A stretch of 64,000 bases of DNA from Stentor coeruleus (GCA_001970955.1 MPUH01000195.1:20455-84454); one strand, 5' to 3'; shown: positions 29,363-40,196, numbered from the stretch's first letter. A program made the numbers and translations. The notes: a model not told the origin generated them from the sequence alone.

Positions 29363-30916
29363 ATGAAAAGAGCATCCAAGTCAGATTACTTCCCTAAAAA
29401 AAGGGCATCGTTTCCAATTATAAACACCCAAAGGCTTAGCGAAGCAATAGTCATCAAATCCTTCCAGCAAAATTCAAGCCCAAAGTTAGTCCTCCCATTG
29501 ATTTCACCAAAGCCAATAAAATTAGTTTCACAATTTCGGTATATCCAAAAAGAGGCAGTTAATAAAGAAAGCAAGCATGAACTATTATTAGAAGATTCAC
29601 TCACAATAAAACCCTCTCTAAAGTTTATCTCTAAAAAATCCAGTATAAAAACGTCTTTGCAAATCCCTAATCTAAATGATCAACTGAATCCTGAAAAAAT
29701 TAACTACCTAAAGCCTTTGTCTAATAAAATTGAGCCTATCAAGCAGAAATTAACTCATGAAGTACCAGAAAATAAATCCAATAGTAAAAATTACGACAAA
29801 AATTCTTCTGATGAAAGTTATGAAATAGAAAATGATGACTTCAATACATTACCTTCATTCTCAGTTGTTGATATAAAAAAATTCAACTCACCTTCTGCTA
29901 GAAAAGATTCAACAAAAAAATCAACTGTCGGTAGTTTAATCTCAGAACATAGTTTAAACTATATGCAAAGCAGCAGATTAAATTCTTTAAGAAGGGAAAC
30001 TACAATTAACAATTTATTAGAAGAAATGAACTCAACTCCTAGTGTTTCAGTATTTCATGAACTCAAATTCAAAATTGTCACAAAAGATAATCTATTAGAA
30101 GGAATAAATGGGACAATGTTTAAATGGAAAGTAGTTGAACAAATAGGTTCAGGAAGTTTTGGTCAGGTATTTAAAGCTATTAATATTGAGTCTGGGAAAA
30201 TTTTTGCTATTAAACGTTTGTATTATAATCCATCAAGCCAGCCTCAAGTAATTTTTATAAACAACATCTTGCAAGAAATTAAAATTTTACAAAAATTGAA
30301 AAATGGGCATATAGTAAAATATTTAGGCAGTGAAAAATTAAATGATAATTATTGTATGTATATAGAATATCTTCCTGGAGGAAGTATTTCTAAATTATTA
30401 TACAATGTTGGTGCATTACCAGAAATTACTGTTAGAGCTTATACAAAACAAATTTTAAAAGGACTTAAATATCTGCACTCTAATGGAATAATTCACAGAG
30501 ACTTGAAAAGTGATAATATCTTATTAGATTCAAATGGAAAACTTAAACTATGTGATTTTGGTTGTTCGAAAAGATATGAAAATGAAGTGAATGAATCTGG
30601 TTTTAATAATTCTGTAAAAGGTAGTTTACCATGGATGGCTCCAGAAGTTATGAAACAGTCAGGATATGGAAGAAAAGCTGATATATGGAGTTTAGGATGT
30701 GTTGTTATTGAAATGTTAAGTGGAAAACCCCCATGGAGTGGTACAGAAAATCAAGTAATACTTATGATGAATGTTATTGTCTATGGATCATTACCTGAAA
30801 TTCCATCAGGAATCTCTGATTGCTCAAAAGATTTTATAATGAAATGTTTAAACAGAGACCCACTTAAAAGACCAACAGCTGATGAAATGCTAGTACATCC
30901 ATTTGTCTGTAAATGA
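29363..30916 (+). CDS. STE11/MAP3K-type protein kinase
   Basis: A Ser/Thr kinase expected to phosphorylate a MAP2K in a signalling cascade. The N-terminal 245 residues are Ser/Lys/Pro-rich and probably regulatory. The kinase domain (about 253-516) has a GSGSFGQVFKA glycine loop, FAIKRL with the ATP lysine, HRDLKSDNILL, DFGCSKR and GSLPWMAPEVM. The WMAPE block and DLKSDN are characteristic of the MEKK/ANP-type MAP3K group. All catalytic residues are present, so it should be active. The domain closes with ..DPLKRPTADEMLVHPF at the very C-terminus. Start ATG at 29363, behind a GTATAT leader. Confidence 0.92.
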   Translation: MKRASKSDYFPKKRASFPIINTQRLSEAIVIKSFQQNSSPKLVLPLISPKPIKLVSQFRYIQKEAVNKESKHELLLEDSLTIKPSLKFISKKSSIKTSLQIPNLNDQLNPEKINYLKPLSNKIEPIKQKLTHEVPENKSNSKNYDKNSSDESYEIENDDFNTLPSFSVVDIKKFNSPSARKDSTKKSTVGSLISEHSLNYMQSSRLNSLRRETTINNLLEEMNSTPSVSVFHELKFKIVTKDNLLEGINGTMFKWKVVEQIGSGSFGQVFKAINIESGKIFAIKRLYYNPSSQPQVIFINNILQEIKILQKLKNGHIVKYLGSEKLNDNYCMYIEYLPGGSISKLLYNVGALPEITVRAYTKQILKGLKYLHSNGIIHRDLKSDNILLDSNGKLKLCDFGCSKRYENEVNESGFNNSVKGSLPWMAPEVMKQSGYGRKADIWSLGCVVIEMLSGKPPWSGTENQVILMMNVIVYGSLPEIPSGISDCSKDFIMKCLNRDPLKRPTADEMLVHPFVCK

Positions 30917-30965
30917 TTTTTATACTAAAATATAATTTTTTGATCATTATTTCATAATAAATAAT

Positions 30966-31475
30966 ATGCTTAATTTTGCCATACAGTCAAGGTTAAATAC
31001 TCTTATATTAGCAGATAGGAAAAATCAAATTCTCAGCTCATCATGTTTGCTTTTATTTGGTATTTGGTTATTCCCATTTTCTTTAGTTTTTATTCGGGAA
31101 GCTGAATCGGATATTATTTGTGTAGCTATTGGAACTTTGTATGTACTCACTGGGATTTTTGGAATATTTGCTGGGAAAAATTATCAGATTAGTTCTTTGA
31201 AGGTTTATGTATGTTTGTTATATCTTTGTTTGATTATTAATGCGATAATTATAGGTCTTGCTATAGTGATTATTGCTTTTTTGATTATTTGTAAGCCTGA
31301 ATGTAGGAAAGGAAAGGAATCTTGTAAGGATGATTATTTTTTTTATATGTCGACTATTGCTATGTTTGCTTTTATTGCTTGGATTGCTATGATTGTGTTT
31401 TTGTATTTAAAAGTAGTCTTACTTAAAATGGCCCAAAATTTCAGAAATGATCTTACTCGAGTATATAATTATTAG
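30966..31475 (+). CDS. Four-helix membrane protein, unknown
   Basis: The 169-residue product has four hydrophobic segments (about 26-45, 56-70, 77-104 and 126-150). A short Cys/Lys-rich loop (CKPECRKGKESCKDD) lies between helices 3 and 4, likely extracytoplasmic with possible disulfides. Both ends appear cytoplasmic. The arrangement is tetraspan-like, but no family signature (CCG of tetraspanins, claudin W-GLW-C-C) was found. It starts 50 nt after the MAP3K stop on the same strand. Confidence 0.72.
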   Translation: MLNFAIQSRLNTLILADRKNQILSSSCLLLFGIWLFPFSLVFIREAESDIICVAIGTLYVLTGIFGIFAGKNYQISSLKVYVCLLYLCLIINAIIIGLAIVIIAFLIICKPECRKGKESCKDDYFFYMSTIAMFAFIAWIAMIVFLYLKVVLLKMAQNFRNDLTRVYNY

Positions 31476-32672
31476 TTTTTTATATAAGCTAGGGAATTCG
31501 CATTTTAGTGAAGTTTTAAATCCTTGTCTTAGTGTCCAAATTAGTATGGTTTTATATATTAAAATTTTATAAGTAATGGTGTTATGATTAAAGAAATAAG
31601 GTTGGGAATTATTGATTATGAGTCTTTAAATTATATAGAGAATAAAGTGAGTAGAAGGAAAATATTTAGATATTCTATAGTTTGGATAATATTTTTTTTT
31701 TTGGGAAATTGTAGTAGGGGATATGATATTTTCTTTTGATTATCAAAACACCTAGTTTTTTTATGTTATTGAATTAGGAAAGTGATGTGAGGAGCTTAAA
31801 GTTCTTATTGGAAGGAGTCTAGTTATTGTTACAGCCTTCATAGTCGCATTTCAGTTTTTTGGTTGTTATATCTATTTTTTTTGAAGATTATAATAAATCA
31901 GGTTTATTTAAAGTTAGTGATTAATGGATTCATATAGAAAATCTTATTAAATAAGGCTAGATATAAATTCGCTGATTAAGGTTATTTAATAATTCATAAA
32001 ACTTCGTAATAAATAAAGGTTTTATCATCACATGATATTTTAGGAATAAATTATAATTAAACAGTCCAATAAAAGAATATAATTACTGAATAAATTCAAA
32101 AGACTTTTTAGCATATCATTTAGTATTAAGCTAAAATTCCTAGATTTGCTAATCTTTATTAATAAATGAACTAAAATAAGTCTTGCAGCTAATATTCTAT
32201 AACCTTCTTAATTTTTGAAATCAGAGTTAAATCTCCAATCTTTCTGTCAATTAAAGACTCATAACAGTGGATAAGGTTGAAATGGAGTATTTAAAAGATC
32301 TTTGATAACTTTAAGTTTTTATAATAAAACAAGATTATACCAAAAGTTAATGGTCTCACTCTTTTTTATAGATTAAGGAAGTGAACACTATCCAATAATG
32401 ATTATAGTTAATCATGTTGCACATTCACTTCAGCTATAAAAAAATTTTCGAAGGAGTTTTTTAGTTTTAGTTTTATACAGGGTTATTAAATCATTCAAAT
32501 TTTCATTATTATTTATTGAGTTTTATAAGCTGATAACTACACCTAAACCAAAAACTAAAAGAAAAATTTGACTGAATGACACATTTTTAAAAATAAGCTT
32601 TCTGAGTAGTGTTCCGAGAGCAAAAAAGAAATAAGAATTTAAAGAGTATTTATCAAGATAAAGTATTAGTAA
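31476..32672. other. Gene-poor stretch, 1.2 kb
   Basis: AT-rich sequence between two gene 3' ends. A 51-codon open frame at 31584-31739 has a hydrophobic middle but nothing to support it. No RNA gene or repeat recognised. Confidence 0.4.
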
Positions 32673-33722
32673 TTATAATTTTATACTACCTGCGAAGTTA
32701 GTGTGTACTGATGATTTAAGTATATCACTAACATCAGAAGAGCTTTTTATATCTCTATAAGCCTTATAGTTTACATCCATATCCTTCGAGTCATCATGAC
32801 TACAAGTTTCTTCCAAATCAGCCTTTTTAATATTAATCCCACTTTTTTTCAATTTGTCTTCCATATACCTTATCATTATAGAATTATTAAGCAATAGTAG
32901 CGTTTCTTCATGCATATAAGTTATATCAACTTGAACAACTTCAATAAGATACATAAAACATTCTAAATACTGAATGCAGTTATTAGATCTAGAAGCTATA
33001 GCCAAAATTTGCAATGCCCCTTCTCCGTTTTTGTTTTTTATATGAAAATCAGCATAGTTCATCTCAAAAAGCATCTTAATCATTACGAAATTGCATATTT
33101 TTACTGCAATTAAAGCGCAATTTTCTCCAGTGACCTCATTGATATAATGAACATTTAAAGTATAAGGTGGAATATTTTCTGTAAAATAAGTATGCAAATA
33201 ATATACTATATTCACATGACCCATTAAACAAGCTAGTTGGGCCGGAGTATATATTTTCTTATTTCCGCCATATTGATTGCTGGTAGAAAAAGACAACCAG
33301 TAAGTTTTATCATTTCCTTCTTCTTCATCTTCGTATTTTTTCAAACTTGAAATATAAGAAACTATATAATGTTTTAATATATCAATAAATCCTTTTTCGC
33401 ATATAAAACTGATTGCACTTACTTTTTGCTTTTTAAAAATTTCTTCTGTAACAGTAATCGATGCTTTTAGCTTATGAACTAAGTATAAGTAGCATTTTTC
33501 ACTACCAAGCCAAATTGTATAGCCTAAAAAGTTCAAAAGCGTATTTTCAATTGGCAAAATCATTTGGTTTAAAGAGTCTTCTAAGTTCAGTTTCTCTTCA
33601 TGGCAATAAAGACGAATCAAGCTTGCTAGGCTTACAGGATCATCATTTTTGATAGAATTTTGTATTCTTACTACTGTTGCGGATTCTTGAACTCGCTGAG
33701 AACGGCAAGATTTGCAGCCCAT
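32673..33722 (-). CDS. MGC-starting ankyrin-repeat protein (copy A)
   Basis: A 349-residue protein starting MGCKSCRSQRVQES, a myristoylation site with Cys3 and Cys6 for S-acylation, so probably membrane-attached. The body is helical, with degenerate ankyrin repeats. The clearest are about 170-200 (TPAQLACLMGHVNIVYYL) and 205-255 (ENCALIAVKICNFVMIKMLFE, ADFHIKNKNGEGALQILA). Its C-terminal 60 residues are Ser/Asp-rich. It is a paralogue of the next gene upstream (34651-35706), with the same N-terminal pattern (MGC..CRSQ), length and repeat positions. Function unknown; a scaffold at a membrane is the simplest guess. Confidence 0.78.
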   Translation of the reverse strand: MGCKSCRSQRVQESATVVRIQNSIKNDDPVSLASLIRLYCHEEKLNLEDSLNQMILPIENTLLNFLGYTIWLGSEKCYLYLVHKLKASITVTEEIFKKQKVSAISFICEKGFIDILKHYIVSYISSLKKYEDEEEGNDKTYWLSFSTSNQYGGNKKIYTPAQLACLMGHVNIVYYLHTYFTENIPPYTLNVHYINEVTGENCALIAVKICNFVMIKMLFEMNYADFHIKNKNGEGALQILAIASRSNNCIQYLECFMYLIEVVQVDITYMHEETLLLLNNSIMIRYMEDKLKKSGINIKKADLEETCSHDDSKDMDVNYKAYRDIKSSSDVSDILKSSVHTNFAGSIKL

Positions 33723-34650
33723 TTCTAATAATTATAATGTTATGATAATTAGTTACAAAATGTCAGTACTTAATTTGTTCCATTCATTCCTTAGGACCCT
33801 CTCAGTATCATATCATAATAAATAATTGAATTATAAACTTAAATAAATCTTTGGATATGTTAATGTTGGGGATATTTAAAGTAAAGAAAGCTGTTAAGGA
33901 AAATCAGAAAAACTTTTCTGATTATAACCTAATTTTGTATTTATAAAAAAATTATGTCTTTTTGTTGCATAGAAAAAGTTGATGCTAATGGATTGGGAAA
34001 TGAGTTTTTTTTGAAAACGTTTAAGGGTGTAATCAAAAACCCATGATTTTTTGAGTTTTAGTTTTAATTTTTAGATGATGAATAAAAAGCAAGAAATTGA
34101 TAAAAGATTTATTTTTGTAAGGGAAATGATGTGTTGATTTTTAGTTATTAGTAGATAGATTTGCTAATGATTTGCTTTTTTGGCATATATGTTTTTAGGG
34201 AAATTCTTCCATCTAGCCACCATTTATCATGGCTGGAATAAAGACTGGAATTCTTATTGAAATAACTCAAAATATCACTTAGTTTTTGATAAGAAAGTCT
34301 AGGTTTTTGATGTGAGGAACCAAAAAAAGAATGCTACTATTATCCTATTCTATTAAAAATTCCAATTTAAGTTTCTTACAAAATTAGACAGTATATCAAT
34401 TTGCAAAACATAAAACCCATCAGTATAAACACTAAAGTGTATGAAAATTAGTAAACCAAAAAAAAAATACAATAATTACTTGTGTTTCATTCCATACAAC
34501 TCCAGAATATAATAATTTTATAGTTTCCCTAAAAGTTAACCTAAACTTACAAGATTTCCTAAAAAATCTTTTACCAAGATAGTCTATCAAGATTTAATTA
34601 TCTTAGCCTTCAATCAAAAATATTACCTTATTTATAATTATTTCCATATT
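33723..34650. other. Spacer between ankyrin paralogues
   Basis: 928 nt, AT-rich. No gene, repeat or RNA recognised. The two ankyrin genes do not share obvious flanking sequence here, so the duplication is not recent. Confidence 0.4.
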
Positions 34651-35706
34651 TTATTCACAAGGTATACTTAAACTACCTAAAAAGCCTGTACGATTTGATT
34701 CTTCTGGGATCTCGCTTAATTCAGAAGGACTTTGCGTTTCCCTCTCCATAAATTCATTAGAAAATAAAACTTTTGATGGTTTTTTGTAATAAACATTTTC
34801 CAAATCTTCTTTTGTTACAAGAATCCCTAGATTCTTCAATTTTTCTTCAAAGAACTTTATGACAACTCTATTTTCGAGTTGAAGCAAGATTTCTTCATGC
34901 TTTTGCATTATATCAATTTTTATAACATCTATCAAGTACATTATGCATTCAATATATTGGAAATTACTTTTTGTTCTAGAAGCAGATGTTAATATTTCAA
35001 TGGCTGTTTCTCCTTCTTTATTTGATAAGCCAAATTCAGCTTCTCCAGCTTCGTAAAGCAGTTTCATCATTACGAAATTGCATTTTTTAAGTGAAATAAG
35101 TGCACAGTTTTCCCATGTCTCATTATTTAGATGATGGATGTTAAGAGTATATGGTGGATTTTCTTGGGAGAAGTAATTTATAGTGTAATGAACAATGTTT
35201 ATATGCCCTTGGCTTGTAGCTATTTGTATTGGAGTATAATAATTTGGGATTTCTGTATTTAAACATCTTGTGCTGAATGATAGCTGATTGAGTAAAGTAA
35301 GGGAATTTCCTTCTTGAAGCTTATTAAATTTAGCAACATAAAAAGGAAGGTAATGTTTAAAAATATCAAAATAACCTTTTTCACAAATGTAGCTCATAAG
35401 ACTAAGTTTTTCTCCTATGAAAAACTCTTCAATTGCGATGATTAGGTCTTTGAATTTTGATGTAAACAGGAAAAAACAATTAGAGCTCCCGATCCAAGCC
35501 GCATATGAAGGGGGATTGAAAAACTTTGTCCCGATATTAATGCACCTTTTCAAAAGAATTTCTTCAGTCTGATTTTTTTTATCCTTAGCCATTTGGGTAA
35601 GCAGGGACTCTAAACTTCCTTTATCATCATTATTAATATATTGTTGCATTCTTTTTACAACACTATATTCTTTAATTCCTTGACTACGACATTCATGACA
35701 GCCCAT
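34651..35706 (-). CDS. MGC-starting ankyrin-repeat protein (copy B)
   Basis: This 351-residue paralogue of the 32673-33722 gene starts MGCHECRSQGIKEY, again with Gly2, Cys3 and Cys6. Ankyrin-like units are visible at about 165-195 (TPIQIATSQGHINIVHY) and 205-255 (ENCALISLKKCNFVMMKLLYEAGEAEFGLSNKEGETAIEIL). The conserved blocks between the copies are the N-terminus, the ICEKGY.DI.KHY segment and the repeats. The Ser/Glu-rich tails differ. A DHHC palmitoyltransferase gene starts divergently 114 nt away. Confidence 0.78.
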   Translation of the reverse strand: MGCHECRSQGIKEYSVVKRMQQYINNDDKGSLESLLTQMAKDKKNQTEEILLKRCINIGTKFFNPPSYAAWIGSSNCFFLFTSKFKDLIIAIEEFFIGEKLSLMSYICEKGYFDIFKHYLPFYVAKFNKLQEGNSLTLLNQLSFSTRCLNTEIPNYYTPIQIATSQGHINIVHYTINYFSQENPPYTLNIHHLNNETWENCALISLKKCNFVMMKLLYEAGEAEFGLSNKEGETAIEILTSASRTKSNFQYIECIMYLIDVIKIDIMQKHEEILLQLENRVVIKFFEEKLKNLGILVTKEDLENVYYKKPSKVLFSNEFMERETQSPSELSEIPEESNRTGFLGSLSIPCE

Positions 35707-35820
35707 TTATTTATTACTTACATTACTGCATTTTTCATATTATCTCAACTCATATTTAGTATATAATTTAATACCATTTTTTACTATTTAACTATACAAT
35801 TTATTTTATATGCAATAAGT

Positions 35821-36588
35821 ATGTATAGATACAGAAGAAACAATGGGTTTTCTCGTCCTTATAGTTATACACAAATATCATCTTGGGTATTTATTATTAT
35901 TCAAATTATTGTATTTGTAGTATTAACATTACCTTTACTTACCCTATTTCATTTGGTACATCATATTTAGATTGCTGCTTGCATTATGTTTTTTTTTTCT
36001 TTATCTTTACTCATCTACTTTTGGATTCGGGTTTCTTTAGCAAGACTTATTGATGATGCTTCATATAATATTGATACAGCAAGATTATGCAACTATTGTT
36101 GTGCTAATGTTAATTCTGAAAGCAAACATTGCAAGATATGTAATAAATGTGTTCCAAAATTTGATCATCATTGTGGTATTTTGAATACATGTATAGGTAT
36201 GGGGAATTATAAATTTTTTATATGTTTACTTCTTTCCTTATTACTTTACAATTGTGCTATTGCCGGGTTTTCTGGGAGGATGATAGGAGATTATTTTATT
36301 TCAAATGAAGAATTTGTTCATAGAAGTAGAAGAATTGGAAGATTTATAAATATTCATGCTTCTGTTGTTATGAATTTTCTTTTATGTATATCAAGTGGGT
36401 TGATAAATGTTGTGATTTTATTTCTGCTTGTTTTTCATTTGTATTTGAGGATAAATCATTTGACTACTTATCAGTATATCCAACAAAGTAGAAATAAAAG
36501 AGAAGACCAAATACGCACAGGAGAAACAATCAACTCGAATGTTAATAAAACAGAAATAGACAATATTAAAGTGACTCCAGCATGCTAA
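35821..36588 (+). CDS. DHHC palmitoyltransferase (one 15-nt intron)
   Basis: Attaches palmitate to cysteines of membrane-associated proteins. The gene begins at the ATG at 35821; removing the 15-nt intron 35956-35970 gives 250 residues. The start MYRYRRNNGFSRPYS is followed by a first membrane helix (about 19-45) and a second (about 46-64). The Cys-rich DHHC domain (about 83-130) has CNYC, HCKICNKCV, FDHHC and NTCIGMGNYKFF. Two more helices follow (about 133-152 and 178-200). The four-helix topology with DHHC between helices 2 and 3 matches the family. The usual PxR before HC is replaced by SESK. The ATG at 35986 would delete the first helix. It lies beside two MGC-starting genes, possible substrates. 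Confidence 0.93.
35956..35970 (+). other. 15-nt intron in DHHC gene
   Basis: GTACATCATATTTAG, 15 nt with GT/AG ends and an in-frame TAG. Removal joins CAT TTG to ATT GCT in frame and connects the first membrane helix to the rest of the enzyme. Confidence 0.9.
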
Positions 36589-37292
36589 TTCAACAAAAAA
36601 CTTTTACTTATTATCATTCATAAATATAATAGTTTTGTTTGTATTAATTAGGAAGATAAGATATATTTAAATATAAAAGAAGAATTGAAGATAGATCTTT
36701 TGAGCATTGAATAAAATTTTCTAGTATGATAAACTATTTAATTATTCAAAACAGAGAAATTTTGAGAATTCAGTTATTACATTTATTAGTTAAATTGCAA
36801 GTAAACTAGAACTGATAAATTGGAAGATTTAAGTTAAGGTAATGCAGTTTTTTAATTAATAATATATTTATCACTTATATCCAAAAAAATTGGAATATCA
36901 TCTTAACCTAGCTTTCTCAGAGATGGCTGAATATCTAAATGAAATCACATTAGCCTATTTAAGTCAAATACTTTACTCTAACTAAAAATCTATTAACTTA
37001 TAGTCTAAATCTCCAGATTCATAAAAATTATAATTCTATAAAACAACTTTTATAAATACATCAATATTTTTTTACACGCCATCATATACTCAAAGTTTCA
37101 TAATTTCAATACGCGCATAAAAAACTGAAAAAAAAATTTTACTAAATTTTTCGATTCTAATTTATTTAAATCCATAAAAGTATCAATATAAAACCAAAAT
37201 AAAAATCATTAGTCTATATCATTTCATTAACTAATCAAATCCTTACAAATAAAAAAAGATATATGAATTGCATAAAATGATCAAATATATAA
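36589..37292. other. Intergenic, no gene seen
   Basis: 704 nt of AT-rich sequence upstream of the RCC1-repeat gene. No open frame or repeat recognised. Confidence 0.4.
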
Positions 37293-38615
37293 ATGGGAAA
37301 CAAAGCGCCGAAATCAGAACCACAACAGAGTCTTAAAGAAGTACCCTCACGTTTCTTATACGTTCAAGGTCTTAATGAATCAAATCAATGTGGTAAGGAC
37401 GGTTATCCTTTTAATAGAGATAAATGTGTGGTAACAGCAGTAGGAGGGATGAATCATAATTTGGCTATTTTGAGTAATGGAGAATTTGTGTCATGGGGTA
37501 CGAACGAGTTTGGGCAACTAGGAACAGAATCAGACTCATATTTAACAGCATTTATTTTGGAACCAACAGTCATATGTCCAATATCACTTCCTCGAAGCAT
37601 TGGGGCAATTAGAATTATCAGTATTTCTGCAGGAATTTGGCACTCTGGCTGTGTAAGTGATGCAGCACAAGTATTCACTTGGGGATTAGGGACAGAAGGA
37701 CAGCTTGGAATTAACCCACGTTCATTTTCCTTAACAAAAAACCCTGAGAACGGGGGGAAATATATTTTAAGACCAACTATTATCGACTCTTTATCATCAA
37801 AAAATTGTCAAAGTATTTACTGTGGAAGTGACTACACAATAATAAAATCATCAGATCATAAAGTTTATTCTTTTGGAAATGGAAAAGAAGGAGTATTAGG
37901 AAATGGCAATACATCTTCAACTCATATTCCTCAAGAAATTCAGATTTTTACCGGAGCACATATAAAAAAAATTGCTTGTGGATGGAATCATTGTTTAGCT
38001 TTAACATCAAAAGGTAATGTTTTTCAATGGGGAAACCAGCTTAAAGATATCTTAGAAGTAAATGAGCCAATTTTGTTTCCAAGGATTGTCTCAGAACTTG
38101 AAAATTATTTTATCACTGATATTGCATGTGGTGATTATCATTCTTGTGCTTTATCAAGTAAAGATCCAAATGTTTTATTTACTTGGGGAAGTAATGGTTA
38201 TGGACAGCTTGGAATCCCATCTTTTGATCTTGAATTGATTTCTTATTCTCCAGCAAGAGTAGATGTGGGTGATGCTACTCAAGTTATTTGTGGAGGACTT
38301 TTTACTATGATTAGGTTAAAAGATAATACTGTTATGGCATGGGGATGTAATAGACAAAAACAAATTGGTAATGGGTTTGCAAATATTGTCAAAGAACCAT
38401 CTGTAATTCTTCATAAAAATATAGGGTTGAAAAGAATTACTTGTGGATATTCTCATGTTATGTTTTTAAGTAATTCAATGATTTCAAAAGATGAAATTAT
38501 TAATCCTGAAAGCGAGGTCAAGAGAAGAATTTTTCATGATGATGCAAGACCTGAAAGCTCAGGAGATTTTACTTCAGATAGAGAAGAAAAAATGCATCCA
38601 TTTAAATATAGATAA
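37293..38615 (+). CDS. RCC1-repeat (beta-propeller) protein
   Basis: The 440-residue protein has about seven RCC1-type blades between residues 25 and 400. Typical cores are LAILSNGEFVSWGTNEFGQLG, VFTWGLGTEGQLG, VYSFGNGKEGVLG, LFTWGSNGYGQLG and VMAWGCNRQKQIG, each preceded by an ACG..H/CG..H strand. Such propellers serve as scaffolds or guanine-exchange domains; nothing here proves RanGEF activity. The protein starts MGNKAPKSEP, with Gly2 but no Cys3, so myristoylation is possible but weaker than in the MGC proteins. The C-terminal 45 residues are charged and probably disordered. The CDPK gene follows 126 nt downstream on the same strand. Confidence 0.9.
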   Translation: MGNKAPKSEPQQSLKEVPSRFLYVQGLNESNQCGKDGYPFNRDKCVVTAVGGMNHNLAILSNGEFVSWGTNEFGQLGTESDSYLTAFILEPTVICPISLPRSIGAIRIISISAGIWHSGCVSDAAQVFTWGLGTEGQLGINPRSFSLTKNPENGGKYILRPTIIDSLSSKNCQSIYCGSDYTIIKSSDHKVYSFGNGKEGVLGNGNTSSTHIPQEIQIFTGAHIKKIACGWNHCLALTSKGNVFQWGNQLKDILEVNEPILFPRIVSELENYFITDIACGDYHSCALSSKDPNVLFTWGSNGYGQLGIPSFDLELISYSPARVDVGDATQVICGGLFTMIRLKDNTVMAWGCNRQKQIGNGFANIVKEPSVILHKNIGLKRITCGYSHVMFLSNSMISKDEIINPESEVKRRIFHDDARPESSGDFTSDREEKMHPFKYR

Positions 38616-38741
38616 TGCATTATAAAAAGTCTTATGCTTGATATAATTATTATGGGTAATCATAAAAATTTTCGAATTTAAATTTTATGATCATAACTTA
38701 TGCGATTGATATTTTTATTATAAGTTGTACAGTTATAAAAT

Positions 38742-40196
38742 ATGGGTTGTAGTTCCAGCAACAAAATTAAAGCTCCTACAATTAAAGTGTTAGACGCTGA
38801 AGGCTTGAAAATTCAGCCAGGAAACTTTGTTGTTCAAAACTCCAGAGCTTTTCAAGAAGAATACAAAATAGGGAAATCTCTAGGATCAGGAGCGTTTGGA
38901 GAAGTCCGCAGAGTCATCCATCGTGCAACAAACGAAGGACGGGCAGTAAAAATTTTTAGAAAAGATTTAGCAGTAACATCATCAAGTCAACAAAAACTAA
39001 TGGAAGAAATTAATATTCTTAGATCACTTGATCATCCAAACATAATCAGAGTGTATGAATTCTTTGAAGATGCTAAACGCTTTTATATTGTCATGGAACA
39101 GTGCAATGGTGGTGAACTATTTGAAGAAATACTAAAACGACAGAACTTTGGAGAGCCTCAAGCAGCAATTATTTTACATCAACTATTTTCAGCAGTTGCA
39201 TATTTACATGATAGTGGGATTATTCATCGTGACCTCAAGCCTGAAAATATTCTTTTAGAAGAAAAAGGGGACATTATGAATATAAAACTTATAGATTTCG
39301 GAACAGCAGTAAGAGTCGACAAAAATAAAACAATAAAAGGGGCGATTGGAACTGCCTACTATATAGCTCCAGAAGTCTTATCAGGAACCTACAACTACAA
39401 ATGTGACCTTTGGAGCTGCGGAGTTATTATCTACATTCTCCTTGCAGGTTATCCTCCTTTTGACGGCCAAAACGACGAAGAAATTTTAGAAAAAGTTAAG
39501 AAAAGTAGTTATTCTTTCAAAAACCCAGTCTGGAATAATGTATCAAAAGAAGCTAAAGATTTAATTACTTCTTTATTATCCCCAACATCAACAAGAATAA
39601 CTGCACATGAAGCTTTAAGTCATCCTTGGTTAAAAATTCACACGCAGGCTCCCTCAGTTAGTAACGAAACTATCAAATCAACTCTATCAAATCTGCGTGT
39701 GTTTCAAAAAAGTAGCAAACTTAGAGATGCTGTAAGTACATTTATCACAACTCAATGTGTATCTTTAGCGGATACAAAAGAATTAAGAAAAGTTTTTCAA
39801 ACTATGGATACTAATGGAGATGGAAAACTTAGTAAAGAAGAATTGTTTAATTATTATAGCAAAGATATGGGCCCAGAACAAGCTGAAGAAGAAGTTAAGA
39901 GAATTATGAATGAGGTTGATTCAGATAATAGTGGGTTTGTTGATTATACAGAATTTATTAAGGCTACTTTGGATTCTAAGACAATTGCTAGTGCAGGTTT
40001 TTTGAAAAGAGCTTTTGATGTTTTTGATAAAGATGGTAGTGGAACAATCTCAGCATCAGAATTAAAGAAACTCTTAGCAGGAGGGATGATTTGTGATGAT
40101 CATGTTTGGAATGAAATCATTAAGAATGTTGATTCAAATGGCGATGGCGAGATTGATTTTAAAGAATTTGAGAGAATCATTTTAAGTAAAATCTAG
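38742..40196 (+). CDS. Calcium-dependent protein kinase (CDPK)
   Basis: A calcium-activated Ser/Thr kinase with its own calmodulin-like domain, as in plants, ciliates and apicomplexans. The 484-residue protein starts MGCSSSNK (Gly2 myristoylation, Cys3 acylation), so it is probably membrane-bound. The kinase domain (about 42-297) has LGSGAFGEV, Lys70 in AVKIF, HRDLKPEN (162-169), DFG (185-187) and the APE block. The autoinhibitory junction is about 300-345. Four EF-hands have canonical loops at 356-367, 392-403, 429-440 and 464-475, each starting with Asp and ending with Glu. All elements look functional. The stop is TAG, read as a stop, in line with a standard code. Confidence 0.96.
   Translation: MGCSSSNKIKAPTIKVLDAEGLKIQPGNFVVQNSRAFQEEYKIGKSLGSGAFGEVRRVIHRATNEGRAVKIFRKDLAVTSSSQQKLMEEINILRSLDHPNIIRVYEFFEDAKRFYIVMEQCNGGELFEEILKRQNFGEPQAAIILHQLFSAVAYLHDSGIIHRDLKPENILLEEKGDIMNIKLIDFGTAVRVDKNKTIKGAIGTAYYIAPEVLSGTYNYKCDLWSCGVIIYILLAGYPPFDGQNDEEILEKVKKSSYSFKNPVWNNVSKEAKDLITSLLSPTSTRITAHEALSHPWLKIHTQAPSVSNETIKSTLSNLRVFQKSSKLRDAVSTFITTQCVSLADTKELRKVFQTMDTNGDGKLSKEELFNYYSKDMGPEQAEEEVKRIMNEVDSDNSGFVDYTEFIKATLDSKTIASAGFLKRAFDVFDKDGSGTISASELKKLLAGGMICDDHVWNEIIKNVDSNGDGEIDFKEFERIILSKI

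Noticed and set aside
31584-31739. 51-codon frame with a hydrophobic middle
   Set aside because: Too short, no family, no supporting context.
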